Shown here in pieces: positions 10,961-21,441 of a stretch of DNA of 64,000 bases (its first letter is position 1; each line of letters opens with the position of its first letter). The notes below the pieces were generated by a model, which was not told where the DNA came from, ran no database searches, and worked only from the letters and a program-made list of their open reading frames with translations. Source of the DNA: Hemileia vastatrix. Taxonomy: Eukaryota > Basidiomycota > Pucciniomycetes > Pucciniales > Zaghouaniaceae. The position numbers were made by a program, and so were the translations under genes. Where the stretch lies: the NCBI GenBank assembly GCA_030280995.1, contig JASXTE010000009.1, positions 32,766,001 to 32,830,000 on the forward strand. The letters are read 5' to 3'.

Positions 10961-11721
10961 TCAAGTACTAGTTGAATTACAGAGGGAATCAAGAGATGAA
11001 ATGAAGTGTTCAGAATTAGCCTTGAACTGGTGAATGAGGTGTCTTCTGTTCTCAATGTCCTGTGGATCTCTAGCAGGAGTGGATTGGAAGTAGTGAAGCA
11101 GAAGTTGTTTCTGTTGAGATGTGTGTTGTTGGAACTTGGCCTTGATAGTGGGCAAGTGTGTTGGTGTTGGTGGTGCAATGGATCCTACATTGTAATCATC
11201 ACTATCAGAAGATGGAGGAACTGAGAAGTTATCAGTTTTAAAGTTGAAGGAAGAAATGAATGTTCCTTACCATCAGATGGACCAGGGATGGTGGAACTAG
11301 TTGTTTTATGGGTTGTGGCACTCTTCTGGGAAGGGTGGAGCTTTTTGATTAATCTGGGTATCAGGATGGATGGCCTAGATCTTTTGGTGCTGGCAGAAGA
11401 AGGACCAGGTTGAGGTGGAGGTGAATCTGTTGTGGAAGAAAGTGGACCAGGTCTGTGGCAGGTCTTCTTTCTGGATTGGAAGACATCGCAGGACGTTCTG
11501 TATGGATGGACAGGTGGTGTCATGGTGCAGATTAAATTATTGTTGATGCAGTATTGGCAGGGACCCATTTCAGAGGCAGATTTGGGAAGAAGGTTAAAAA
11601 TGGTGGTTGGATGAGGAAAGAATGCGGACATTCTCAATTGGAGGGAGGATGCGGTCTTCCAACATTGGCAGGGGCCTTTGTTTTGTGATTTGGCGCTGTT
11701 TGTGCATACCTTAATTGACAT
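10961..11721 (-). CDS. Cys-rich gag-like protein, two exons (module copy A)
   Basis: Exon 1 is 11721-11271 and exon 2 is 11220-10961, with a 50-nt intron (GTAAGG donor, ACTGATAAC branch, TTCTCAG acceptor) that keeps frame and gives 236 residues. The cluster GPCQYCINNNLIC ... YRTSCDVFQSRKKTC repeats the Zn2Cys6-like spacing, but the fifth Cys position is Phe. A Pro/Ser-rich stretch (PPPQPGPSS) and a basic stretch follow, then a helical tail rich in Gln and Leu ending in CNSTST. A decayed homologue with the intron at the same place is at 31587-32155. The start may be 11721 or the ATG at 11568, the one that aligns with copy B. Function is unknown; a Gag-like or nucleic-acid-binding role is inferred only from the layout. 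Confidence 0.65.
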
Positions 11722-12950
11722 CTGTTAAGGAATTGGGTATTTTTCTGGTTTTTTTCCGTGGATATTGGGTCTGCGGGTATGTGGGTACTATCATTGGATA
11801 GCCCTGGTTTTTTTCTATATTATATGTCTTGAAGACATTTTTCATATTCTGAGTTTTAAGGGGTAATTTCCTCATTTTTCATATATAAAAGATTGCTGTT
11901 TAATTTTGTTTTGTGTTTTACGGGCTAACCTTAAGTCTTAGGGTTAAGTGCTTAGTACCATTGGATAGAGTTAATTTTTCTCTATATTTCATGTCTCAAT
12001 GTTGTTATAGTGAATTTCCGTGTTTTAAAGGTTTTAGTAGTTGTAGCTAATTTTTCTAAGTAGATTAGTGGTTTTTGTTGGTTTTCTGGCTTCAGGGAGG
12101 CCAGGCCGCCTCAAGCAGCATCTCTGACGTCGGGCGGCCCACCCACCTCTATTTTAGGAGGTTGGGGAGCGCTTCAGGAGGGTTTTTTATGCAATTTGGC
12201 GGGTACAGGCGCCAGATTGGTGGGTGCGCATGGGCTCTTAGTTAGTGGTCTGTGTGTTCATTGTGAATAAGACAGTTTGGGGCAACCTTAATCATCATAC
12301 AACCATCCGGAGGTGATATCATTGTTCCTCACTCAGTTTTCACTGTTTTCTGGCCACAATTGGCTGTGTTTGTTGCAAGTGAGTTCTTCATTTAACTTAA
12401 CTTTGGCAACTGTTTTCTCTGTTATAGTCTTGCAAGCTATAGCAAGTATTATTGCTGTCTCTGGTGTGGATTTGCAGCCTACATCAAGTATCTTTGCTGT
12501 CTCTGGTGTGGACTTTGTTCTACATTTCAGTTCTTTGGTCTGGTAGTCTATCTGGGGACTACTTTCTTGGCTCATCAAACAGTCAAGTGTGTTAAACAGG
12601 AGCTTTAGAAAAACAGGAACCAACTTACTTTAGCAAGTAAATCTCACTCTATTTTTCTAAAGGGACAGGGGATTTTCTCTCTGGTTTTTCTTCAACTCCC
12701 TTGGTCAAGGCCTATAGCTAGTACTATAGGATTGTCTTCACCGACTCTGCCTCCATGGGGATGCAATATAATGATTTTTCCTCTTCTAGATGTTCCATGA
12801 GTCGGGAATTTCGTTCTTGAAAGTGTGCCATCTGCTCTTGCATTTCAGTGAATAACACTGCATCAGATTGACATGAGGGGTTCATAATTCTTTTGTAGTG
12901 GCCAGTCATAGATTGGACAAAATTTTAAGACCTATGAGGGTGGACTACAA
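11722..12950. other. Upstream part of module A, with a short coding remnant
   Basis: Non-coding sequence related to the inverse of 30757-31580. It holds a GC-rich island at 12098-12235 (CTCAAGCAGCATCTCTGACG, GGGCGGCCCACCC), and at about 12715-12760 a reading frame on the minus strand encoding a NPIVLAIGLDQGS-like end that recurs as DPIVLSIGLDEGS at 30757-30800. Upstream of this on the minus strand, 12724-12909 could encode a charged, helical MAHFQERNSRLMEHLEEE segment, perhaps part of another gag-like ORF. No complete gene is seen. Confidence 0.45.
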
Positions 12951-13216
12951 CTAACATTAAGCACTACCCTTAGATGGGACTGAATATGCTGGTACAGCAG
13001 TGAGACTAACTAGACTGACTATGTTGGGGTTTCCAACAGTGAGGGTTCAAACTATGGGAGACTAAGAAGTAACTGGATTGCTAAATAAGTTGTCCAACAA
13101 CGAGTGTTCCACAGTTCTTTCCCCATAAAACACACTTATGCAATGTACTCACTTCTGCCTCTTACAATGCATGGCACCCATAGTGCTCCCCCTCCTTCTT
13201 AGACAAGGTTGGAGAT

Positions 13217-13640
13217 CTACAGCTTTAGAAGAAGACATAAAGTCTTATGTAACACAACACAAAACCAACAGAGGTAAACCCCAATTACATGTAGCCTTAA
13301 GTCTTCAGAGGGGACAATGACACCAAGAAAAATAACACAGAATGGAATGGAAAAAAGAAAAGAGAAAATAGATGAAATGATAGATGAGTCATAAGAGTAA
13401 TAACAAGAGTGTTGTACCTTTAGAAGAAGACACAAAGTCTTAAGTAACACAACACATGACTGACAGAGAAAATCCCCAATTACCTAGAGTACATGAAAAT
13501 ATTAGATTTAGTGCTAAAAGAGAAAAGGGAGGAGAATACCTGTAGCGTGGAGTGTGCAGAGGAGACAATGACACTTAGCAACATAACACAGAATGGAAAG
13601 ACAAAAAGAAAAGAGAAAATAGATGGGATGATAGACAAGT
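13217..13640. repeat. Two diverged direct repeats of about 200 bp
   Basis: Elements such as TTTAGAAGAAGACA, AAAGTCTTA, GTAACACAACACA, GGGACAATGACACC and AACACAGAATGGAA occur in the same order in 13217-13410 and 13421-13640. No coding frame is shared. The neighbouring 12950-13216 and 13641-13973 show nothing I can identify. Confidence 0.55.
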
Positions 13641-13973
13641 GAGGAAATAGACACATGGAAATTACAATTATATATGTATCCTCTAACTACATTCTACATT
13701 TCATCATTTAATTGTATATTCAAGTTTTGCTACTTAAGAAGGAGAATTTGTGCAGGCAGGGATGTCATGAAACTAAATGAGGGACTTCAAGCTAAACTGT
13801 AGATAATAGTCAACTGAGTAATGCAGGGTTTTCAGAAGTAGACATGAAAAAGAGATAAATGATGAAGAAGAAAAATAACAATTTCCAATACTCCTCACCT
13901 CTCAATCAAATCCCAAAATATAAAAAGCCAAATTTTAGTGGAAGTTTTGGAGTTTTTTTGGCAGAGAAGATTA

Positions 13974-14339
13974 CACAGGGGAAAAAATTGTGAACTAGAT
14001 GTCTAGTTCAGTTTTGTGATCTTATTCCTTTCCTAGGTGTGTTTTTGTGACAAACCATTGAATGTCAAATTTTTGAGCCCACCTTATTTCTTGCCTTTAG
14101 AAAAAGATTAAGGTGGTGTGGTGTGGGTATACTTGTAAAAGAAGGGAAGAAGAGGTGAAAATAGAATCTTCAGATGAGTCCATTAAGATGAAAGGAAATG
14201 AGACAAGGAGATGCCAATGTCAGAAAAGCGAAAAAATTTGGTGCAGTCAAATATGGTCACTCCACAAATCAGACCCAGAGTTGTACCCTGCAACCAAAAA
14301 CTGAACTGGACATCTAGTTCAGTGATTTTTCCCCCTGTG
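13974..14339. mobile_element. MITE with about 39-bp terminal inverted repeats
   Basis: The left end reads CACAGGGGAAAAAATTG then GAACTAGATGTCTAGTTCAG. The right end, reversed, reads CACAGGGGGAAAAATCACTG then AACTAGATGTCCAGTTCAG. The termini face each other across 366 bp with no transposase frame. The inner part of each inverted repeat is itself nearly palindromic. No convincing target duplication is visible. The superfamily is not assigned. Confidence 0.65.
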
Positions 14340-14652
14340 CTAGGGCGCTGAAAATCAAGGGTGATTGTCCCCTTTCAATCAACAATAAGTGTTATGTATT
14401 TGCTACTCAAACGTTACGCATTAGTTACGCCGTGTGGCGCAACAAACAGTTTTGGTAGTAGTAGGAGGTTTGGTAATCGCCCATTGTTGGCACGCTGTGT
14501 GATCAATGGCACAACAATTCAAAGATAAATTATGAAGTAATAAAATATACACAAAACGCAAATTGACTCGAGAAAAAGACGTTTTAAAACAAAACATATA
14601 GCCCAAATGTTCAATAACATGTTACAGGCGGAACGCTTGAAGATATATAGGG
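14340..14652. other. Non-coding flank of the young copia insertion
   Basis: A short stretch with GTGTGGCGCAACAAACAG and ATGGCACAACAATTC, reminiscent of the GGCGCAACAAT motif in the small element at 20428-20610. It may be a broken relative. No gene is seen. Confidence 0.3.
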
Positions 14653-14657
14653 GCTGT

Positions 14658-15359
14658 TGTAAATATCTTATAAGCATATTATTATTGTCATACATTTACT
14701 TATATATATATATATCTATATACATTAAACAATAGACTTGACAAACCTATTATTAAAGCATACTTTCGTATCACCATTTATTTGCATACCCTAACACCAA
14801 CATATTTAAGAATGTCTGCTCAGTATTGAGTCGGCATTCACTCTTCTCCCTTTTATTTTACTTAGCCACTGTCCGCTCACTCTATCTATTTATTTAGATC
14901 TTTTTATCTTTCATTTCTTGTCTTGTCCTCGCTCGTCTGTCACCGTCCTCCCTCGTCCATTTCTGTCCTTGTCCACTTAAGTCTTTAGTCACTAATACAA
15001 TCTACTAATTGTTATCAGGTAAAATGTATGTGCTCTACGACTGCAATGAATTCACTCTTCTCCCTTTTATTTTACTTAGCCACTGTCCGCTCACTCTATC
15101 TATTTATTTAGATCTTTTTATCTTTCATTTCTTGTCTTGTCCTCGCTCGTCTGTCACCGTCCTCCCTCGTCCATTTCTGTCCTTGTCCACTTAAGTCTTT
15201 AGTCACTAATACAATCTACTAATTGTTATCAGGTAAAATATCTTTTTATCTTTCATTTCTTGTCTTGTCCTCGCTCGTCTGTCACCGTCCTCCCTCGTCC
15301 ATTTCTGTCCTTGTCCACTTAAGTCTTTAGTCACTAATACAATCTACTAATTGTTATCA
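14658..15359 (+). repeat. 5' LTR of the young copia, with internal repeat units
   Basis: Begins TGTAAATATCTTATAAGC and ends TTGTTATCA. The second half is built from three copies of one unit: about 14837-15022, 15048-15235, and a shortened third copy at 15239-15359 that lacks the first 70-80 bases. Each full unit ends TTGTTATCAGGTAAAAT, so the true LTR terminus is also the end of the repeat unit. Confidence 0.93.
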
Positions 15360-15376
15360 GGGTTATGGGCCCAGCG
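15360..15376 (+). promoter_or_regulatory. Primer binding site of half-tRNA (copia) type
   Basis: GGTTATGGGCCCAG directly follows the LTR. It resembles the site in Drosophila copia, where the primer is the anticodon-side half of initiator tRNA-Met rather than the 3' CCA end. The older copia on the other strand has the related GTTTATGGGC at the same place. Confidence 0.65.
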
Positions 15377-15455
15377 CCCCTGCATTTGAAATAAACTGGC
15401 AACCCCTCAATCTACAAATACTTCATCTCCACCTCAGAGTCCATCGCATACATCT

Positions 15456-18400
15456 TTGCACACTATCACTCCAAGAATGTCTTCATCATCACCGAATCCA
15501 TCTCCTCCCAATTTCTCTTATTTGCAGGATTCTTCCACGTACTCTGAAATTAAGGGTATCGAAAAGCTAAATGATAAAAACTACAGCACCTGGAAAACCG
15601 ACATCAAATATGCTCTAACTGTGCGAAACTTAGATCAATTTCTTTTAGAGGATTGCCCTATACCTACCGATCCTGATCTTCTAAATCTATTCAACATACG
15701 ACAAAGACAAACAAACACTATAATTAAAATGTTTATGGACAGGCCGAATCAACATAAATTTATTCTAGATGACGATGTAGTGGAACCAGCTCAACTATGG
15801 AAACAAATTAGAGATCACTATGCTTCTAAATCCACTCAAAATTGTTCATACGTTGTCAATCAACTATTCAAAATTAAATTTACCGAAGGCAATCTGCTTG
15901 AGGCAATGAACGACTTCAGAGGGACAATGAAATTACTACGAGAAGTAGCTCCAGACCTTTTTAAGGACAACATTCTCTCCTACATCATGGGAAATTACGT
16001 ACTCAATCTTTTACCTGAATCGTATCAAACCACTGCCACCATCATCTTGAGTAAATATGATATCACCAATCAACGGCCCACCATCGAAAACATCTTTTCT
16101 GATATAGAAACTGAAGTCACTAGACGAAAGGTTCTTAATTTATCAACTTCTGGTACAGTCTTGGCCATGGACACCAAGACCAAACCCCTATGCTCGAAAG
16201 GCAAGCACAATCCCCTAGCACCCCATTCCGAAGCATCTTGTTTTCAACTCCATCCTGAGAAACGTGACGAATTTCTAAAAAGGAAAAAGGAGAGAGAAAG
16301 TAGAGGAACAGACAATTCTCACAAGGCCTTATCAGTATTCAACGACCTACCTGAGGACCACGCTATACTAGACAGCGGCGCTTCATTCACAATATTTAAC
16401 AATCGAAAATTTTTCAACAATTATTGCAACTCAAGAACTGCCCTTTCAATGGCCAACGGAGATGAGCTTACTGCCCTTGGACAAGGCAATGCTCTATTCT
16501 CCTCAAATTTAGGCCACGACTTCAGTATCAAAAACGCTCTCTATGCTCCTAACGTAAAGGCTAATTTAATCTCATTAGTGGACATATTACTAGACGGTTG
16601 GAGCATCATCAATGATAATGGACGATTTAAGATCAAAAATGGTAATACTACCCTCATAGAATGTTCCTCAAAAGGACGAATCCTTACATTTCCTCTAGTT
16701 AGTAACTCAATATTTAAATCAATTAACAATGTCAACTCAATGGACGAGAAAATGAGATTACTTCATCACAATTATGGACATCCCAATAATCAAACCATGG
16801 ATAAACTATTTCCAGGTTTGAACTTCTCTAGTTTTTCATGTAAAACTTGTGCCCTTGCTAAAGCTCATATATTACCCTTTTCTGGTACCTTTCCAACTCC
16901 CGAATCACCCTTGGACGTTATTCACATGGACTTGTGTGGTCCAATTACTCCCGAATCCAAAGGTGGAAAGTCTTATTTCTTTCAAATCGTTGATGGTCAC
17001 TCTAGGTTTCGACATGTTCAATTTCTTCAACTCAAATCCGAAACCTTTGAAAACTATAAAGACTTTGAAACCCTAGTTGAGAATCAACTTGAACGAAAAG
17101 TGAAGTGTATTGTCTCAGACAATGGTGGAGAATTCATTAGCACGTCAATGAAAAATCACATCAAAAGTAAAGGAATTGTTCATTTACGCACAGCACCTTA
17201 TTCTCCCCAACAAAACCCTATTGCCGAAAGAGGTAACCGATCAATCGTCGAAAAAGCTAAGTGCTTACTCATTGAATCTGGATTAGACGCACACTGGTGG
17301 GCCGAAGCTGTCAATACTGCAACTTTTCTCCTAAATATCCTACCATCCTCTGCTCTTGAACATAACAAAACCCCTTGGGAACTTTGGCACAAAAATACAA
17401 AGTTGCCATCCAAGTTATATCCATTTGGATCAGATGTTATCTTCTATCTTCAAAAACATAAACGAACAGGAAAGTTTGACAAGAGTGGGGAAGAAGGAAT
17501 TTTTCTAGGTTATTGTGAAGGTCATATCAACTACCGAATCTACTCACCAGCTTCGGACTCCATCATAACCACACATGACGTAAAATTCTTAAACACTTTT
17601 CATTTAGCCAGCCAGATTTCCAATGGCAACTCAATCGAAACCCTTCAATTTCCTGATATAGCCATAGATAAAGGATTTAATTTCACTAAACCTACTCAAG
17701 AAGACACTGAAGGTTTGACTGAATTGTTAACTCCGATTCCTGAAGATTTTGAGGCATACAATTCTAAAGACGAAAAAAGTAAAACAAAACATTACGACTA
17801 TGTTCCATTCAACACCAAACCTTTAAAAGAGATCTCTTCTGAAATAGACACTTCTAATATTCTAACATCCAAACGTAGAGCTAATGTTGCATGCATGATA
17901 GTGACTCCTTTTGACACACCACAAAATTATCACGAGGCAATCAACTCACCCGAAAGTGATGAATGGCAGACAGCAATTCAAACCGAGTTGGATAGTATAA
18001 GTAAACATGGAGTTTGGGAAGAGTCACCTCTGCCTTCAAATAATCATTTAATAGGATCAACATGGACTTTCAAAAAGAAAACAGATTCCGAGGGCAACAT
18101 CATCAAATATAAAGCTAGACTCTGCGCACAAGGCTTCTCACAGATTGAAGGGATTGAGTATAACGAAACGTATGCCCCGACTGGTCGACTAGCCACCCTT
18201 CGATTCTTACTTGGCCTTGCAGCTTATAATGACTGGGAATTAGGCCAAATGGATGTAAAATCAGCCTTTCTTCACGGAAATTTAGAAGAAGACATATACC
18301 TTCGTTACCCTCACGGCTACACTCCCAAAAATAATAACCAATGCCTACATCTCAAAAAGTCTCTCTATGGATTAAAACAAAGTCCACGTTGTTGGTACAA

Positions 18401-19454
18401 CAAACTCGTCGATTTCTTCACCAGTATCAATTTCAGAGCTAGTATCGCAGATCCCTGCTTATTCTTTCATAACGACCCAAAACAACCTTGTTATGTTTTC
18501 ATCCATGTCGACGATCTTATCATTGGAGGTAATTCAATCAACGACTTCAAATCAAAAATCTCTAAAGCCTTTGACATTGGTGATCAAGGTGATTTGAATT
18601 GGATCCTTGGAATGAAAGTTATTAGAAATCGTTCGGCACGAACCATCACCCTCACTCAACAGCTATATGTTCAGAAGCTCTTAAATGAATTTAATCACTC
18701 CAATTGTCGAACAGTCACCACTCCATTAGTACCAAACTCTCAATTCTCACAAAACAATGAAACTAAACTGACTCATCTCTTTAATTATCGAAGGGCCATT
18801 GGTCTCTTGAATTACTTAGTCCTATGCACAAGGCCTGATTTAGCCTTTGCCGCTAGCTCCTTGGCACAACATCTCAATAAGCCGACTGATGAACAAATTA
18901 CTGCTTTCTTTCACATATTACGATACCTTCAATTGACAAAAAATCACGGCTTGACTCTTGGTAACGTACCAAACAGCAAAATCGGTACTCTAACTGGTTA
19001 CGCTGACTCTGACTTCAATAAATCACCTGACTCTAAATCAACCTCTGGTTCATTGATATTTCATCTTGGATTACTCAGTTGGCGTTCCTGCAAACAACAA
19101 TCAGTTTCGTTATCAACATCAGAATCAGAATATTATGCCATGACTGAGTGTGGTCAGGACCTATTGTGGGCAAAAGAATTATTCAATGATTTCTCTGTTC
19201 CTCTAGAGTCCACACAACTGTTCGGTGATAACCAAGGTGCAATTAATCGAGCTCTAAATCCCCTATATCAACATCGTACCCGACATATCAATACAAAAGT
19301 ATGTTGGCTACGAGAGTTAGTCAATACTCAACAACTCAAAATCATCTATATTTCCACTAACCTTATGATAGCTGATATTCTCACTAAATCGCTACCCAGA
19401 ATAAAACATCATGAATTTCTATCTAATTTAAATTTAAAACCCTTGCCGTCTTGA
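15456..19454 (+). CDS. copia Gag-Pol polyprotein (1332 aa), intact
   Basis: One frame encodes all copia functions in the copia order. Gag occupies residues 1 to about 300 and includes a KNYSTWKTDIKYAL motif. Instead of a standard CCHC knuckle there is CSKGKHNPLAPHSEASC. Protease has DSGAS at residue 306. Integrase has an HHCC finger (His 437 region, Cys 462 and 465) and catalytic D492, D555 and E591. Reverse transcriptase contains KARLCAQGFSQ, MDVKSAFLHG and the catalytic HVDDLIIGG with D1019 and D1020. RNase H begins at GYADSDF near residue 1181 and includes LSTSESEYYA and the ADILTKSLP tail. A second ATG at 15477 could be the real start. Every catalytic residue I looked for is present. Confidence 0.95.
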   Translation: MHTITPRMSSSSPNPSPPNFSYLQDSSTYSEIKGIEKLNDKNYSTWKTDIKYALTVRNLDQFLLEDCPIPTDPDLLNLFNIRQRQTNTIIKMFMDRPNQHKFILDDDVVEPAQLWKQIRDHYASKSTQNCSYVVNQLFKIKFTEGNLLEAMNDFRGTMKLLREVAPDLFKDNILSYIMGNYVLNLLPESYQTTATIILSKYDITNQRPTIENIFSDIETEVTRRKVLNLSTSGTVLAMDTKTKPLCSKGKHNPLAPHSEASCFQLHPEKRDEFLKRKKERESRGTDNSHKALSVFNDLPEDHAILDSGASFTIFNNRKFFNNYCNSRTALSMANGDELTALGQGNALFSSNLGHDFSIKNALYAPNVKANLISLVDILLDGWSIINDNGRFKIKNGNTTLIECSSKGRILTFPLVSNSIFKSINNVNSMDEKMRLLHHNYGHPNNQTMDKLFPGLNFSSFSCKTCALAKAHILPFSGTFPTPESPLDVIHMDLCGPITPESKGGKSYFFQIVDGHSRFRHVQFLQLKSETFENYKDFETLVENQLERKVKCIVSDNGGEFISTSMKNHIKSKGIVHLRTAPYSPQQNPIAERGNRSIVEKAKCLLIESGLDAHWWAEAVNTATFLLNILPSSALEHNKTPWELWHKNTKLPSKLYPFGSDVIFYLQKHKRTGKFDKSGEEGIFLGYCEGHINYRIYSPASDSIITTHDVKFLNTFHLASQISNGNSIETLQFPDIAIDKGFNFTKPTQEDTEGLTELLTPIPEDFEAYNSKDEKSKTKHYDYVPFNTKPLKEISSEIDTSNILTSKRRANVACMIVTPFDTPQNYHEAINSPESDEWQTAIQTELDSISKHGVWEESPLPSNNHLIGSTWTFKKKTDSEGNIIKYKARLCAQGFSQIEGIEYNETYAPTGRLATLRFLLGLAAYNDWELGQMDVKSAFLHGNLEEDIYLRYPHGYTPKNNNQCLHLKKSLYGLKQSPRCWYNKLVDFFTSINFRASIADPCLFFHNDPKQPCYVFIHVDDLIIGGNSINDFKSKISKAFDIGDQGDLNWILGMKVIRNRSARTITLTQQLYVQKLLNEFNHSNCRTVTTPLVPNSQFSQNNETKLTHLFNYRRAIGLLNYLVLCTRPDLAFAASSLAQHLNKPTDEQITAFFHILRYLQLTKNHGLTLGNVPNSKIGTLTGYADSDFNKSPDSKSTSGSLIFHLGLLSWRSCKQQSVSLSTSESEYYAMTECGQDLLWAKELFNDFSVPLESTQLFGDNQGAINRALNPLYQHRTRHINTKVCWLRELVNTQQLKIIYISTNLMIADILTKSLPRIKHHEFLSNLNLKPLPS

Positions 19455-19465
19455 GCACGGGTGGG
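19455..19465 (+). promoter_or_regulatory. Polypurine tract of the young copia
   Basis: GCACGGGTGGG lies directly between the TGA stop and the 3' LTR, the place where plus-strand DNA synthesis starts in LTR retrotransposons. It is short and interrupted. Confidence 0.5.
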
Positions 19466-20167
19466 TGTAAATATCTTATAAGCATATTATTATTGTCATA
19501 CATTTACTTATATATATATATATCTATATACATTAAACAATAGACTTGACAAACCTATTATTAAAGCATACTTTCGTATCACCATTTATTTGCATACCCT
19601 AACACCAACATATTTAAGAATGTCTGCTCAGTATTGAGTCGGCATTCACTCTTCTCCCTTTTATTTTACTTAGCCACTGTCCGCTCACTCTATCTATTTA
19701 TTTAGATCTTTTTATCTTTCATTTCTTGTCTTGTCCTCGCTCGTCTGTCACCGTCCTCCCTCGTCCATTTCTGTCCTTGTCCACTTAAGTCTTTAGTCAC
19801 TAATACAATCTACTAATTGTTATCAGGTAAAATGTATGTGCTCTACGACTGCAATGAATTCACTCTTCTCCCTTTTATTTTACTTAGCCACTGTCCGCTC
19901 ACTCTATCTATTTATTTAGATCTTTTTATCTTTCATTTCTTGTCTTGTCCTCGCTCGTCTGTCACCGTCCTCCCTCGTCCATTTCTGTCCTTGTCCACTT
20001 AAGTCTTTAGTCACTAATACAATCTACTAATTGTTATCAGGTAAAATATCTTTTTATCTTTCATTTCTTGTCTTGTCCTCGCTCGTCTGTCACCGTCCTC
20101 CCTCGTCCATTTCTGTCCTTGTCCACTTAAGTCTTTAGTCACTAATACAATCTACTAATTGTTATCA
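19466..20167 (+). repeat. 3' LTR of the young copia
   Basis: Same length as the 5' LTR and identical as far as compared by eye, including the internal triplicated unit. It is followed by the target duplication GCTGT. Confidence 0.93.
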
Positions 20168-20427
20168 GCTGTAAGCCAGGAAAGCGGGGAATCGGGAAGC
20201 AGGTTTCAGATACTTACCTCTACATTCACCCAGCTCAGACTAACACTACGAAAAATTTCCGTTTTATCTTTACTGCCCTGAGTCCTCCCCCCTACCTTGT
20301 TTACCCCCTATGTATTTAGCTTATTCACTTATATTGTCTGCTTTCTCCTTCATGCCCCTCGCTGGGTGAGATTGTATGAAATTAAAAAAAAAAAAAAAAT
20401 GGGTCACAACAATAGCGCAGCAATTAC

Positions 20428-20610
20428 CACTACAACAAATATTCGTTTCGTCTTGGGGCGCAACAATGGCGCAACGATTACCCAACAGTTAATTAACAAT
20501 TATTTCTTGCACTTAAAGATCTTAGGTGGGTCTTCAGTTCGAAAAACAATTGTTTCGTAACTGTTGCATAATTGTTGCGCCCCATGGCGAAACAAATATA
20601 TGCTGTAGTG
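20428..20610. mobile_element. Small CACTA-ended MITE
   Basis: The left end CACTACAACAAATATTCG and the reversed right end CACTACAGCATATATTTG form terminal inverted repeats that extend inward through TTGGGGCGCAACAAT and ATGGGGCGCAACAAT. The 183-bp element has no coding frame. The flanking trinucleotides TAC and TAA are not a perfect target duplication. Confidence 0.6.
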
Positions 20611-20613
20611 TAA

Positions 20614-21441
20614 TATACGTTTCAGTACTATTTAAGCTCAAAATCTAACTTGTTCGACATCATGTACATTTATCAATAGTCTGTAATTGAGTTATAGTCA
20701 ATAGTTTGGTTAAGTTTGCATTCAAGCAGACTAAGCAACGTTCAAAAAAAGAAAAAGTTCAAATGCGACGTTTAACTAAATGAAATGTGTAATCGAGTTC
20801 TAGTATATAACCTAACTTGTTTGAGAAGCTGAATCGCTGTAGTGTTTTATTCCTTAAGTGTACTCTTGCAGATGAACGTTTTGAAGCTCTTAAACAGAAA
20901 ACCCGAACGTGAAAATTGCACTTAGATATCTATTCAAATCAAAAACCCACCGCAAGGATACATACCAAGACTTATATTACAGCAACAGACCAAAAGGGAG
21001 AGTCCCTCTTTAGTCATCAACTTCGGTTCATTGTCCTCCATTTTATTTTTCATTATTTTGAGTGGTTTGCAACCGAATTCAGCATAGTCTACCGATCACC
21101 AAACGGATATATCTTCCTTTTCTAAGAGGAGATGCAAAGTAAATAAAAAGAAAGAAAATCAGCATCTATTGTCAAATAAAAAAATTCAAATTATTTATAA
21201 ATATCATAATCAAAGCACTATTCAACACAGTCACCTTACCACTATCAGCCTCGGCTTCATCAAAAACATTTTTATCATCACATCTCAATTCCAGGTGCTA
21301 TCAAGCTAGCAAAATCTCAAACACAATTTCACTTATTATTTTTATCCAATATAATATCGATTCAATAATTCAAATACATATTACGAAATATATTTTTAAA
21401 GTTTCAAATATTTAAAGCTATTTGCGTGGACAAAATAAGAC
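20614..21441 (+). other. Upstream region of the secreted-protein gene
   Basis: AT-rich sequence with no gene I can support. It precedes the ATG at 21442 and should hold that gene's promoter. No distinct TATA or regulatory motif stands out. Confidence 0.4.

Larger units (their letters stand above)
14658..20167 (+). mobile_element. Complete, apparently young Ty1/copia retrotransposon
   Basis: Two 702-bp LTRs (14658-15359 and 19466-20167) flank a leader, a single long gag-pol frame and a purine tract. The 5-bp target duplication GCTGT stands at 14653-14657 and 20168-20172. By eye I found no difference between the LTRs, and the coding frame has no stop. Both facts point to a recent, possibly still competent insertion. 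Confidence 0.95.

Noticed and set aside
15009..15194. 61-codon open frame repeated at 19817-20002
   Set aside because: It lies inside the two copia LTRs and is a low-complexity product of the internal LTR repeat.
20240..20300. CACTACGAAAAATTTCCG as the end of another CACTA MITE
   Set aside because: No inverted partner could be found nearby.
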